Shown: in pieces, positions 1 to 5,835 of the stretch
Layout of the letters: each line of letters opens with the position of its first letter
How positions within the stretch are numbered: the stretch's first letter is position 1
Origin: a virus
IMG/VR virus record: IMGVR_UViG_3300023181_000090
Location: 1 to 20,456 of that record
Direction: 5' to 3' (one strand)
Length of the DNA stretch: 20,456 nucleotides
The notes under the pieces: generated by a model
Told to the model about the DNA's origin: nothing
The model's input: the letters and a program-made list of their open reading frames with translations, nothing else
Databases searched by the model: none
Program-made: the position numbers and the translations under genes

Positions 1-60
1 TTCTTTTTTTTTTTCAATATCCTGTGCACTTTTAAAAATTGGTGGTCTTCCTGCTGACAT
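1..60 (-). CDS. Probable terminase small subunit (DNA-packaging), N-terminus only
   Basis: Twenty codons of a minus-strand gene that runs off the left edge, starting with ATG at 60 and reading MSAGRPPIFKSAQDIEKKKE. The opening 'GRPP.(F/Y)K(S/T)...(I/L)..K' followed by a charged helix is the usual start of small terminase/DNA-packaging proteins in Bacteroidota phages, where this end forms a DNA-binding helix-turn-helix. Only the N-terminus is visible, so the family call rests on this signature. It would place packaging genes just outside the window. It follows the 126-residue gene by a 22-base gap. An unrelated gene with a similar N-terminus is possible. Confidence 0.5.
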   Translation of the reverse strand, partial: MSAGRPPIFKSAQDIEKKKE

Positions 61-82
61 ATTCAAATATAGCCAATTAAAA

Positions 83-463
83 TCAAATCCAAACTTGGAG
101 CATTGAGGTAATTTTTAGGTCTTTGAAAGTGTCCTGATATTCCTCTAATGTATACTTTCCATAACCAGGCACGTAGCATATACCATCGTAATAAACGCAC
201 ACTTCCCAAAAAGATGACACATTAAATATTTTTGATCTCATTAAGCACGGATGCTCGGTTTTCGGGTCAAACTTAATAAACCGATGATTACAGCTGAATC
301 CAAGCACATTAAAAATATTAATAAAATCCTTAGCCCTCCAGCCTCCTTCTTTATCAACTTGCACCGATAGTAATTGGTCAAGCGTATACCCGGTACACAT
401 TGCGACTAACCGAGTGCAATAGTAATACGGATTGTTGACGAACTCGATTTCTATTTTTTGCAT
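83..463 (-). CDS. Unknown protein resembling a degenerate C39-like cysteine peptidase
   Basis: 126 residues, no signal peptide. Near the N-terminus is 'YYYCTRLVAMCTG' (Cys16), which recalls the Cys-x-x-x-A-x-x-x-L-T-G helix of C39-like peptidases. Near the C-terminus is 'FWEVCVYYDGICYVPGYG', which recalls their 'HW.VYYDG..YDP..G' strand, with Phe where the catalytic His would sit. Small proteins with this layout are common in Bacteroidota phages, and some have lost the active site. I infer a C39-like fold, probably without ordinary protease chemistry. The call rests on motif resemblance only. It lies 15 bases downstream of the next minus-strand gene and is probably co-transcribed with it. Confidence 0.4.
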   Translation of the reverse strand: MQKIEIEFVNNPYYYCTRLVAMCTGYTLDQLLSVQVDKEGGWRAKDFINIFNVLGFSCNHRFIKFDPKTEHPCLMRSKIFNVSSFWEVCVYYDGICYVPGYGKYTLEEYQDTFKDLKITSMLQVWI

Positions 464-478
464 TTTATTTTTTCACAC

Positions 479-727
479 TTAAGCCTCATCCGGTATGATT
501 TTAAAAGATACACATCCGTTCGTGATTATGGCATCATAAGTAGGCAAAGCCTCCCCTTCATTCAACTCTCTAAAGCGAGGGCATATGCAATAATAAACAA
601 CATAATCATACATTGGATTGTCCTCTATAAATCGAGGTATCAGATACCCAAAAACTTCAAAAACATAATCTGATGTTCCGTCAAGGAAACTACGAAGTAT
701 TTTTATTTTGCCTTTTCTGTTTTTCAT
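479..727 (-). CDS. Hypothetical phage protein, 82 residues
   Basis: Not recognised. A basic N-terminus (MKNRKGKIKILRSF) is followed by an aromatic-rich segment with many Tyr/Phe residues and two cysteines (YYCIC). No membrane segment is clear. It is the first gene downstream of the tRNA terminator and a 195-base non-coding stretch, and is followed closely by the C39-like gene. The three genes at the left edge (727, 463, 60) probably form one unit leading into the packaging genes. Confidence 0.6.
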   Translation of the reverse strand: MKNRKGKIKILRSFLDGTSDYVFEVFGYLIPRFIEDNPMYDYVVYYCICPRFRELNEGEALPTYDAIITNGCVSFKIIPDEA

Positions 728-857
728 GATTTATGATTTTTAAATTAATTAGGGGTGCCTTGCTACTAAACTTTGATTTCAAAATATACACCGCTGTCCG
801 TTTTTGTTTTTATTAAGACACTCAAACAGCATTGTGTCAGCTACGTATTTAGCACGC

Positions 858-925
858 TATACTTTCAGAATCTTACTCGTCATCGCTCATGATTAAGGCT
901 CATGTATATTTATACTTTCAAAAAT
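858..925. repeat. Two short direct repeats in the 728-952 non-coding stretch
   Basis: The 225-base gap between the 727 gene and the tRNA holds two near copies of 'tatactttca(g/a)a', at about 858 and 914. On the minus strand they read TGAAAGTATA, twice, about 51 bases apart. They lie upstream of the 727-to-60 unit and could be binding sites or promoter elements. The rest of the gap shows no convincing open reading frame. I see no clear TTG-N20-TAnnTTTG promoter in it. Confidence 0.35.
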
Positions 926-950
926 CCAAACACCCCTCTCCGGGTTTGCA
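923..950 (-). terminator. Terminator after the tRNA gene
   Basis: On the minus strand CAAACCC, a six-base loop and GGG(T)GTTTG form a GC-rich stem with one bulged base, followed by GATTTTTG. It begins immediately downstream of the tRNA 3' end, as expected for a tRNA transcript terminator. Confidence 0.6.
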
Positions 951-952
951 TG

Positions 953-1027
953 TGTAAAGAGCGAGGTTCGAACTCACAGCCTCAATGCCTGAAAACATTG
1001 CGCTCTATCCGGTTGAGCCACCTTCAC
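953..1027 (-). tRNA. Phage tRNA with 8-base anticodon loop (identity uncertain)
   Basis: A full cloverleaf folds by eye on the minus strand. The acceptor is GTGAAGG/TCTTTAC (two G-U pairs), the D-stem GCTC/GAGC with a nine-base loop containing GG, the variable loop AGGCT, and the T-stem GTGAG/CTCGC with the invariant TTCGAAC loop. The discriminator is A and CCA is not encoded. The anticodon stem CAATG/CATTG closes an eight-base loop, TTTTCAGG, instead of seven. Depending on which T is U33, the anticodon is TTC (Glu), TCA (opal/UGA reader) or a four-base TTCA. The alignment U33-UUC-A37 resembles normal tRNA-Glu with one extra base. The 75-base total and intact invariant bases argue against a pseudogene. 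Confidence 0.85.
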
Positions 1028-1386
1028 ATTTTTTAAATTTGTTAGGTGTCAACACATCGGGCACTACCCCTCCCGTGACTCCTTTTAACGATAAGCGAGC
1101 TTACTTGTTAGCTTAGTAGGCTACTGAAACTACTTGCTCCGTTCCCCCTTCCAACTAGGGTCTGCTCCTTCCAAATTTTTAAATCAACGGGTCATCGCTT
1201 TCACTAATCTTTACGACCCGTTGTTACGGTCACCACGCACGTTAAACGCTACTGCCATATTCAGAGAAATTACCACAAAACCCCGAATCGGTAGCTATCC
1301 AATGTCGGGGCGTTGTAGTTCTTTGTTTTTGTTTCAATACAATTATACGAAATATGCAGATAGAAAATTGCAACAATGCAGTTACA
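1028..1386 (-). ncRNA. Candidate structured non-coding RNA upstream of the tRNA
   Basis: A 359-base stretch without a credible gene, richer in G+C than its surroundings and full of stems. Hairpin 1 (1281-1310) pairs CCCCGA+ATCGG with CCAAT+TCGGGG around one bulge and a seven-base loop. Hairpin 2 (1185-1223) is a perfect nine-base stem CAACGGGTC/GACCCGTTG with a 21-base loop. Hairpin 3 (1044-1083) stacks AGG, GTCA and CGGG against CCCG, TGAC and CCT. The minus strand has two TTGGAAGG copies near 1172 and 1152. The strand is inferred from the flanking minus-strand genes and tRNA. Large ornate RNAs next to tRNA genes (GOLLD, ROOL) are known from phages, but I do not recognise this as either. Hairpin 1, followed by GTTTTGT, could instead be a terminator for the 1605-1387 gene. 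Confidence 0.45.
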
Positions 1387-1605
1387 TTAAGGAGTCAATA
1401 TTTCGACATCTAGTATGGAATCTTTGTCAACTACGGCAACGATTGAGATATGTTTAACAGTCGCTCGCCTGGCACACTTCTTTCGTGTTTCGGCGGCGAC
1501 CTGTAAGGCATATTGCTTCATCAAATCTACCAAACCATCTCTAGTTATCGCTTTGCCTCCGAATTCAGTTGCTTCGTCTAATATTTGTTTAGCAGTCTTC
1601 TTCAT
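1387..1605 (-). CDS. Hypothetical phage protein, 72 residues
   Basis: Not recognised. The N-terminal half is an amphipathic helix-rich segment starting MKKTAKQILDEATEFGG, then 'LVDLMKQYALQVAAETRKKCARRA'. The C-terminal third is beta-like. No signal or membrane segment. It begins 12 bases after the stop of the 36-residue membrane peptide and is the last gene before the structured non-coding stretch. Confidence 0.6.
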   Translation of the reverse strand: MKKTAKQILDEATEFGGKAITRDGLVDLMKQYALQVAAETRKKCARRATVKHISIVAVVDKDSILDVEILTP

Positions 1606-1617
1606 AATTTTAATTTA

Positions 1618-1728
1618 TCAACTATTTTTTAAAGACGACATTAACATTAACAATGTGCCAACTAACGCTAATACGTATCCAATCATTGACAGTAAAAATC
1701 CAATTTCGTTTAAGTTATTTTTACTCAT
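1618..1728 (-). CDS. Small single-pass membrane peptide, 36 residues
   Basis: ATG at 1728-1726, stop TGA at 1620-1618. The product starts MSKNNLNEIG and continues with one hydrophobic helix (about residues 11-33, GFLLSMIGYVLALVG then TLLMLM) and a short polar tail. The ATGA overlap with the stop of the gene above it indicates translational coupling and supports a real gene despite its size. Function unknown. Confidence 0.55.
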   Translation of the reverse strand: MSKNNLNEIGFLLSMIGYVLALVGTLLMLMSSLKNS

Positions 1729-1907
1729 GATTTCTTGTTTATTTCCAACGCTTGCGCAATTGTGTATTGAAAATTAGTATGATCTTTTCCAAAGAAACCG
1801 CCACCGAATTTGTTTAAATAATCGAATATTCTTGGATGCACCCAATGTGTACTAGAGTAATACTGATACCATCCTTTGCTTTTTAACTCTAAAATTTCTT
1901 TATTCAT
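1725..1907 (-). CDS. Hypothetical phage protein, 60 residues
   Basis: Not recognised. The reading frame is open from an ATG at 1913, but the third residue (ATG at 1907, MNKEILELKSKGWY) is the better start. It makes an ATGA overlap with the upstream stop and places a GGAGG sequence about eight bases ahead. The middle is rich in Tyr/Trp/His (WYQYYSSTHWVHPRIFDYL). The stop overlaps the next start by four bases. Confidence 0.55.
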   Translation of the reverse strand: MNKEILELKSKGWYQYYSSTHWVHPRIFDYLNKFGGGFFGKDHTNFQYTIAQALEINKKS

Positions 1908-2098
1908 TGCCATTCCTCCCTAAAACATTGTGTCGGCGTAAATCCGTCTTTAAAATATTTAAATGCTTCTTCATCGTTTATTTTAACTTCTTCGGGCAAG
2001 CAGTTTGTTTTATCACAAACCACCTGTTTTAATTCAGATAGCCATTCGACAAACTTTTGCCCCCTGTCAGCTAATGATCCTTTTTTTAATCCTTCCAT
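1904..2098 (-). CDS. Hypothetical phage protein, 64 residues
   Basis: Not recognised. Acidic and helical, starting MEGLKKGSLADRGQKFVEWLSEL, with two cysteines (C28, C33) and a third near the end. No membrane segment. Its start overlaps the end of the 57-residue gene by 13 bases and its stop overlaps the next start (ATGA at 1907), so it sits in a coupled chain. Confidence 0.55.
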   Translation of the reverse strand: MEGLKKGSLADRGQKFVEWLSELKQVVCDKTNCLPEEVKINDEEAFKYFKDGFTPTQCFREEWQ

Positions 2099-2259
2099 CC
2101 GAACTGCAATTTAAAGTGTTCAACAATCTGTTTAGCCTGAGATTCGTTTATGAAAATATCTTTACCTTCAATAATGGCGGTGTCAAATACTTCGATTTGT
2201 ATTTCAAAATCATCATCAATATCTGAAATTTGTAATTGTTCGTTTCTAAGTGTTAGCAT
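2086..2259 (-). CDS. Hypothetical phage protein, 57 residues
   Basis: ATG at 2259-2257, stop TAA at 2088-2086. The product starts MLTLRNEQLQISDIDDDFEI and ends in HFKLQFGWKD, acidic in the first half. It fills what would otherwise be a 150-base gap. It overlaps the gene above by seven bases (TGCTAA over ATGCTA) and the gene below by 13, which supports it. Function unknown. Confidence 0.55.
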   Translation of the reverse strand: MLTLRNEQLQISDIDDDFEIQIEVFDTAIIEGKDIFINESQAKQIVEHFKLQFGWKD

Positions 2260-2486
2260 TTCGGTGAGGTTATTTTGGTTAGCACTAGTTTAAGGTCGAG
2301 GGCTGAGCGTTTGAGTGCGCCTGATTGATTACAATTTGCACATTCATATGTCTGATAAACAGACCGTCCTTCAATAACGTCGTAAGTGCTATAAGTTGCT
2401 GATTCAGCGCAAACAATTGCATCTTCAAGCCTTTTAACGAACCTTTCGTTCTCGGCTTTAATTTCTAAGAGTGTTTCTAGTTTCAT
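2253..2486 (-). CDS. Hypothetical phage protein with a CxxC motif, 77 residues
   Basis: Not recognised. The N-terminal helix (MKLETLLEIKAENERFVKRL) is probably coiled-coil. It is followed by Cys26, a CANC pair at about residues 49-52 and a C-terminal Cys. A single CxxC is not enough for a full zinc ribbon unless the protein dimerises or uses the other cysteines. It lies 10 bases after the gene above in the same minus-strand chain. Confidence 0.55.
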   Translation of the reverse strand: MKLETLLEIKAENERFVKRLEDAIVCAESATYSTYDVIEGRSVYQTYECANCNQSGALKRSALDLKLVLTKITSPKC

Positions 2487-2496
2487 AGCTTAAATA

Positions 2497-2775
2497 TTAC
2501 AGATAACCAAAAGCCGTAGCACAAATTTCACCTATATCCACAAGGTCTGTTTCTTGCTCATTATCATCATCACCTTCGCCGTAGATTTCGGCTAATTTAT
2601 TGTCCAAAGTATCCCATTTGTTAGCTTTGGTTTTTAATTCACTGTACTCTTCCTGTGTTATTTCCATTTTATTGTTGTTTAATTTTTCGCATTTACGTTG
2701 TGAGCATTGAAAGTCGCACCAAGTCACACAGTTGTTTTTAACAAAATCCATTGCTTCATTGGCTAAATCTTCCAT
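2497..2775 (-). CDS. Hypothetical cysteine-bearing acidic protein, 92 residues
   Basis: Not recognised. An N-terminal cysteine cluster (C16, C20, C24, C29 within NNCVTWCDFQCSQRKC) could bind a metal. The rest is acidic, with a run GEGDDDNEQE. An internal ATG at 2667 (MEITQEEYSELKTKANKW) resembles the start of many small phage proteins, so the true start may be there, losing the cysteine cluster. It is separated from the helicase-loader gene by 62 bases in which I see no gene. Confidence 0.5.
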   Translation of the reverse strand: MEDLANEAMDFVKNNCVTWCDFQCSQRKCEKLNNNKMEITQEEYSELKTKANKWDTLDNKLAEIYGEGDDDNEQETDLVDIGEICATAFGYL

Positions 2776-2837
2776 TTTGTTTTTTTATTTTAAATCTACA
2801 ATTTACGTTTCGGTTTTATCGCTTGTTAACGAAGATG

Positions 2838-3668
2838 TTACTTACGCCTGTCCTTTGCCGAAGAATCGAATGTAAGCACATTGAACATTTCTCTAGTCCT
2901 ACTCCTTATTCTCTGCCCATAGTGTTGTTCGATTTCATCACCTATAATGTTTGTAGTCACATGAAAATTACCAATCAATCCATTGTCGTAGATTTTATAG
3001 AAAACATCCTGCATAACATTAACCTTATTGCCGTAGTTAGTTTTGTTGTCTTCAGTGCCCAAATCATCAAAACATCTGCCTATTTCTGCTATTCCGTAAT
3101 TTTGTTCCGGAAACACTTTTTTCATTTCCGAATATTTATAGAGGGAGCTTGCGCCGTCAATTGCGTAGTCGTCCGCAATAACTCTACATGGAGAAATCGC
3201 AAAAGGTCGGAATGAATTAATTGCAAACATTTTCATGAGCGTAGTTTTTCCGCAACCCACCGCACCATATAGCATTATTCCTTTTTCAAGTGAAAAATTT
3301 TCACCTTGCATTTCAAAAGCTGGGTCACCCGAAAAATACATGCAAAGTATTTCAAATATTTCTTCATTGTCTTTGTCAATAACGTATTTAGGGTATTTAG
3401 CCAAAATAGCCGATTTAAGCGTTTCAAAATTAAACTTGGGATATTTCCTTGGCTCGTTTAATTTTTGCAAATAGGCAATCTCTTTTAGCCTCGCATCCTT
3501 AATTCCTTTAGCCTTATGAATAGCCAGAGCAACAATTTCCGCTTCTTCTTCTGGGCCTAAAGTTATATGGTCATAATTTGCTTTTAATTCTTTAAAGTTT
3601 GCCAAAATCTTTGCGTCCTGTTGAGTTATTATTTGACCTAATTCCTGGGGTTTGTGCTGATGTTCCAT
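2838..3668 (-). CDS. DnaC-like helicase loader, AAA+ ATPase
   Basis: 276 residues, cytoplasmic. The Walker A motif GAVGCGKT is at residues 135-142, the Walker B motif CFDDLG at about 199-204, sensor 1 VTTN at 237-240 and an arginine-rich 'RIRSRTRE' at 253-260 where the arginine finger is expected. The first 110 residues are helical, like the helicase-binding region of DnaC/DnaI loaders. Family knowledge: such proteins load a replicative helicase at the phage origin. The start overlaps the upstream initiator gene by 77 bases, and no other in-frame ATG occurs before residue 110, so the overlap looks real. The pairing with a DUF4373-type initiator is typical of Bacteroidota prophages. No helicase gene is visible, so the host helicase is the likely client. 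Confidence 0.85.
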   Translation of the reverse strand: MEHQHKPQELGQIITQQDAKILANFKELKANYDHITLGPEEEAEIVALAIHKAKGIKDARLKEIAYLQKLNEPRKYPKFNFETLKSAILAKYPKYVIDKDNEEIFEILCMYFSGDPAFEMQGENFSLEKGIMLYGAVGCGKTTLMKMFAINSFRPFAISPCRVIADDYAIDGASSLYKYSEMKKVFPEQNYGIAEIGRCFDDLGTEDNKTNYGNKVNVMQDVFYKIYDNGLIGNFHVTTNIIGDEIEQHYGQRIRSRTREMFNVLTFDSSAKDRRK

Positions 3669-4404
3669 TTTTTGAGTTTAAATATTTTTTATATTCTTCT
3701 TCCGTATTGCCGAAAACTATTCCCTGATAGTTTCCTGATATTGATTTTTCAGCAAGAATTATAGCGTAATCTTCGGGGTATGCCATTACTTGCTTGAGAC
3801 ACTTGTTAATTGCTGATTGTGGCTTTTTAGCCCATATCGGCAAGCTGTTTAATTCTAGCCAAACGTTTTTAAATCCGGTTCCAAAATCACAAGAATTTAC
3901 CTCGAAGCTTATCTTACATTTTTCTTTTATTTTATCTTCTTTTATTTCCTTTTCTTTTCTTTGTGGTTTTACGGGTACTTCACTTGGTAGTTTAGATAGT
4001 TTACGTACCCCTAAACTATCTAAAAGTGTAAGTAAACTATCAAAAGTTACACATTCGTTATTTCTTTTTTTGTAAGCATCTTGTATGCTGTCTACAAAAT
4101 CCTGACACCAAATCACCTGATTTTCTTTCCATAATTCGGCATTAAACTTTCCCAATTCAGAAAGATCAGATATGATTTTTAGAAGAATTTCCTTGCTGAC
4201 TTTACACTTTGCGCTTAAGAACATAAGTGTCATATTTTTTGACAAATCAAGATAATGAAAATCAGCCTTAGCCAATTCCTTAAGAATTTTAACGAACGTA
4301 GCAAAACCATCATTACCATAAGTTTCTTCTATGTAATGCATTTTTTTTCCGTCATCACAGTAAAAAGGGAAATAATCTACGGTATTTCTTTCAGGTCTAG
4401 CCAT
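3592..4404 (-). CDS. Phage replication initiator, DUF4373/Lin1244-like N-terminus
   Basis: 270 residues. The N-terminal 90 or so, 'MARPERNTVDYFPFYCDDGKKMHYIEE' style opening followed by 'GFATFVKILKEL' and 'LMFLSAKCKVSKEILLKII', match the DUF4373/Lin1244 winged-helix domain found at the start of phage replication proteins. A lysine-rich linker (about residues 148-166) leads to a C-terminal domain with 'LPIWAKKPQSAINKCLKQVMAYPEDYAIILAEK'. Inferred role: it binds the phage origin and recruits the loader encoded next. The last 25 residues are coded by DNA shared with the loader start. It begins two bases after the stop of the 113-residue gene. Confidence 0.8.
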   Translation of the reverse strand: MARPERNTVDYFPFYCDDGKKMHYIEETYGNDGFATFVKILKELAKADFHYLDLSKNMTLMFLSAKCKVSKEILLKIISDLSELGKFNAELWKENQVIWCQDFVDSIQDAYKKRNNECVTFDSLLTLLDSLGVRKLSKLPSEVPVKPQRKEKEIKEDKIKEKCKISFEVNSCDFGTGFKNVWLELNSLPIWAKKPQSAINKCLKQVMAYPEDYAIILAEKSISGNYQGIVFGNTEEEYKKYLNSKNGTSAQTPGIRSNNNSTGRKDFGKL

Positions 4405-4406
4405 TA

Positions 4407-4748
4407 TCAGACCTCGCTTTCATTTAATGGAGTAAAATTGGATATGGCAGTTTGTATATCAGGATGACGAACGCTTATATTACCTTCTCGTCCTTGACGT
4501 TTAAAAATGTCAACACCCAAATATCTAAAGGATATTGGGGATACGGTCGCTCTAATACAGTAGTGATGTGCCAACAAAACCAATCTAGTTAGATCGTTTC
4601 CGTCAAATGTAGAAAAACCACCATACGGATGTTTAACCTGAAATCCATTTCCGAACGGATGAATTTTACCAGGAATATGATGTTCGCCTCTGTAAAATTC
4701 ACTGAAAAAATCTGTAGCTTCTTCAATTGTAAGATGTTTATAAGTCAT
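4407..4748 (-). CDS. Hypothetical phage protein, 113 residues
   Basis: Not recognised. It opens MTYKHLTIEEATDFFSEFY, with a Gly/His/Phe-rich stretch in the middle (HIPGKIHPFGNGF then KHPYGGFSTFDGNDL). No membrane segment or clear motif. It lies 10 bases below the YopX gene and two bases above the initiator gene, so the three are probably co-transcribed. Confidence 0.6.
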   Translation of the reverse strand: MTYKHLTIEEATDFFSEFYRGEHHIPGKIHPFGNGFQVKHPYGGFSTFDGNDLTRLVLLAHHYCIRATVSPISFRYLGVDIFKRQGREGNISVRHPDIQTAISNFTPLNESEV

Positions 4749-4758
4749 AACTATAGTT

Positions 4759-5178
4759 TTATTTTAAAAGTTCATGGTTTTGGTGGATGTTGCCGATGAC
4801 AATCATTTTTGACACAGTTTTGGGATTGAATGAAGGTGTGTAGCCCCCGCATACCGAGCCAATACAGTGCATTCTACTAATGCTGTACCCTATATTATAA
4901 TCGCTGTTAGCATCCCCGTCATGAAAAAAAACCTCAAAGCAATTGAAATTTATATTTTCCCAATCGTCCACAGCGGGGATTCTTAATATATCCCCCTCGT
5001 AAATTTCAGTCCCGTTTTTGTCTTTTAATCCGGTGAACTGCATTACCTCTAATCCTTCAATACCTCCAGATGAAACATCTAAAAAACCTGTTAATGAATA
5101 CCACCTGTCTTGAGATAAAGAACCATAATACATGTTTTTAAATTGTCCATCCCAAGCTCTGAATTTAATTTCTCTCAT
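4759..5178 (-). CDS. YopX family protein
   Basis: 139 residues. The opening MREIKFRAWDG, then 'QFTGLKDKNGTEIYEGDIL' in the middle and 'VIGNIHQNHELL' at the end, are the signature blocks of the YopX family, which is widespread in phages of Firmicutes and Bacteroidota. Its biochemical role is unknown. The frame is open from an ATG at 5190, but the family start is the ATG at 5178. The longer start would begin at the end of the U-run of the terminator hairpin just upstream, giving the gene almost no untranslated spacer. That layout suggests control by attenuation. Confidence 0.85.
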   Translation of the reverse strand: MREIKFRAWDGQFKNMYYGSLSQDRWYSLTGFLDVSSGGIEGLEVMQFTGLKDKNGTEIYEGDILRIPAVDDWENINFNCFEVFFHDGDANSDYNIGYSISRMHCIGSVCGGYTPSFNPKTVSKMIVIGNIHQNHELLK

Positions 5179-5190
5179 AATTTTAAGCAT

Positions 5191-5240
5191 AAAAAAACCT
5201 CATTGGCGTTCGAGGTTGCGGGCTCTACTGACCAATGAGG
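5191..5240 (-). terminator. Terminator or attenuator hairpin ahead of the YopX gene
   Basis: On the minus strand CCTCATTGG (5240-5232) pairs perfectly with CCAATGAGG (5206-5198) around a 25-base loop and is followed by seven U's (5197-5191). The loop holds CGAGGTTGCGG (plus-strand sense, 5211-5221), which can pair with the leader segment at 5263-5273 in 10 of 11 positions, counting one G-U. That would make a long-range or pseudoknot interaction. The element ends 13 bases before the YopX start. Confidence 0.75.
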
Positions 5241-5332
5241 AATTTAAAAAGATTTGATACGGCCGCAACTCCGTTTTTTATGTAACGCTAATATACGAAA
5301 TATCTATGTAAATACATTTTGTAACCTTAAAA
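5241..5332 (-). promoter_or_regulatory. Leader region with promoter-like box
   Basis: Non-coding bases between the 5333-5599 gene and the hairpin. At 5292-5303 the minus strand reads ATATTTCGTATA, the same 12 bases as at 1344-1355 in the other large minus-strand non-coding stretch. It resembles a diverged Bacteroidota -7 box, but I find no TTG at the right distance. Just upstream is ATGTA-AA-TACAT (5306-5317), a small inverted repeat. A transcript starting here would be a short leader or small RNA ending at the hairpin. Confidence 0.35.
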
Positions 5333-5599
5333 TTACTGTTCTTCGAATATCCTGTATTTAGAAAGAATGTCGAATATTGCCTTCCTTGTTTTGAAAACCC
5401 AAAAATCGCTACCATCTACAATCACCTGTCTAACGTATAGCTCTCCAATTTGTATATGCCATTTATTGTCTTTTGAATGTTGAATTTCCTTCATTTCTTC
5501 TTCTAAAAGACCTGAAATTTCGCAATCAAAATACTGACTACCATCGTCGAAGTGTGTTTTTTTTGCTTTTTGTTCTGTTTGTCCCAGTGTTATTGCCAT
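5333..5599 (-). CDS. Hypothetical phage protein, 88 residues
   Basis: Not recognised. An acidic middle with a helix (SGLLEEEMKEIQHSKDN) is followed by alternating hydrophobic strands (WHIQIGELYVRQVIVDGSDFWVF). No membrane segment or metal motif. It is the last gene of the chain running from 9186 and is followed by a leader and the terminator at 5191-5240. Confidence 0.6.
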   Translation of the reverse strand: MAITLGQTEQKAKKTHFDDGSQYFDCEISGLLEEEMKEIQHSKDNKWHIQIGELYVRQVIVDGSDFWVFKTRKAIFDILSKYRIFEEQ

Positions 5600-5610
5600 G
5601 ACTATAATTT

Positions 5611-5835
5611 TTATGTTATTTTTTCAATCCAAGCTGAATCAACATAATTATGATACGTTGATATTTTAACGGCAATTCCTGTTTGAGAGGCTCCGTCCGC
5701 AAGTTTTATATCTTCAATTGTAGCAATTTTTCCTCCTATTTTACCTCCCCACCGAGGGGATAATAATACTTTCTCTCCTATTTCCAGGTCTACAACATGA
5801 GTAACATGAGGGCTGTTTTCTAGTTTAAACTTCAT
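5611..5835 (-). CDS. Small beta-rich protein, possibly SH3-like barrel, 74 residues
   Basis: 'EIGEKVLLSPRWGGKIGGKIATIEDI' followed by 'GIAVKI' and a closing 'WIEKI' gives the strand-loop-strand pattern of a small SH3/KOW-like barrel, but this is pattern inference, not a recognised family. The start shares one base with the preceding stop (TAATG), so translation is likely coupled to the basic protein upstream. Confidence 0.55.
   Translation of the reverse strand: MKFKLENSPHVTHVVDLEIGEKVLLSPRWGGKIGGKIATIEDIKLADGASQTGIAVKISTYHNYVDSAWIEKIT

Noticed and set aside
458-673. Plus-strand open frame opposite the 479-727 gene
   Set aside because: Shadow of the minus-strand gene, on the wrong strand for this operon and without recognisable features.
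1134-1457. Plus-strand open frame of 107 codons across the non-coding stretch
   Set aside because: It runs through strong hairpins and into the 3' end of a better-supported minus-strand gene. Its composition is unlike the other proteins here and it has no ribosome site or neighbour on that strand.
2528-2540. DnaA-box-like sequence TATATCCACA
   Set aside because: Single imperfect copy inside a coding region. No cluster of boxes was seen that would mark an origin.
2751-3215. Plus-strand open frame of 154 codons
   Set aside because: Antisense to the helicase loader, whose Walker motifs are clear. The predicted protein is a hydrophobic low-quality shadow.
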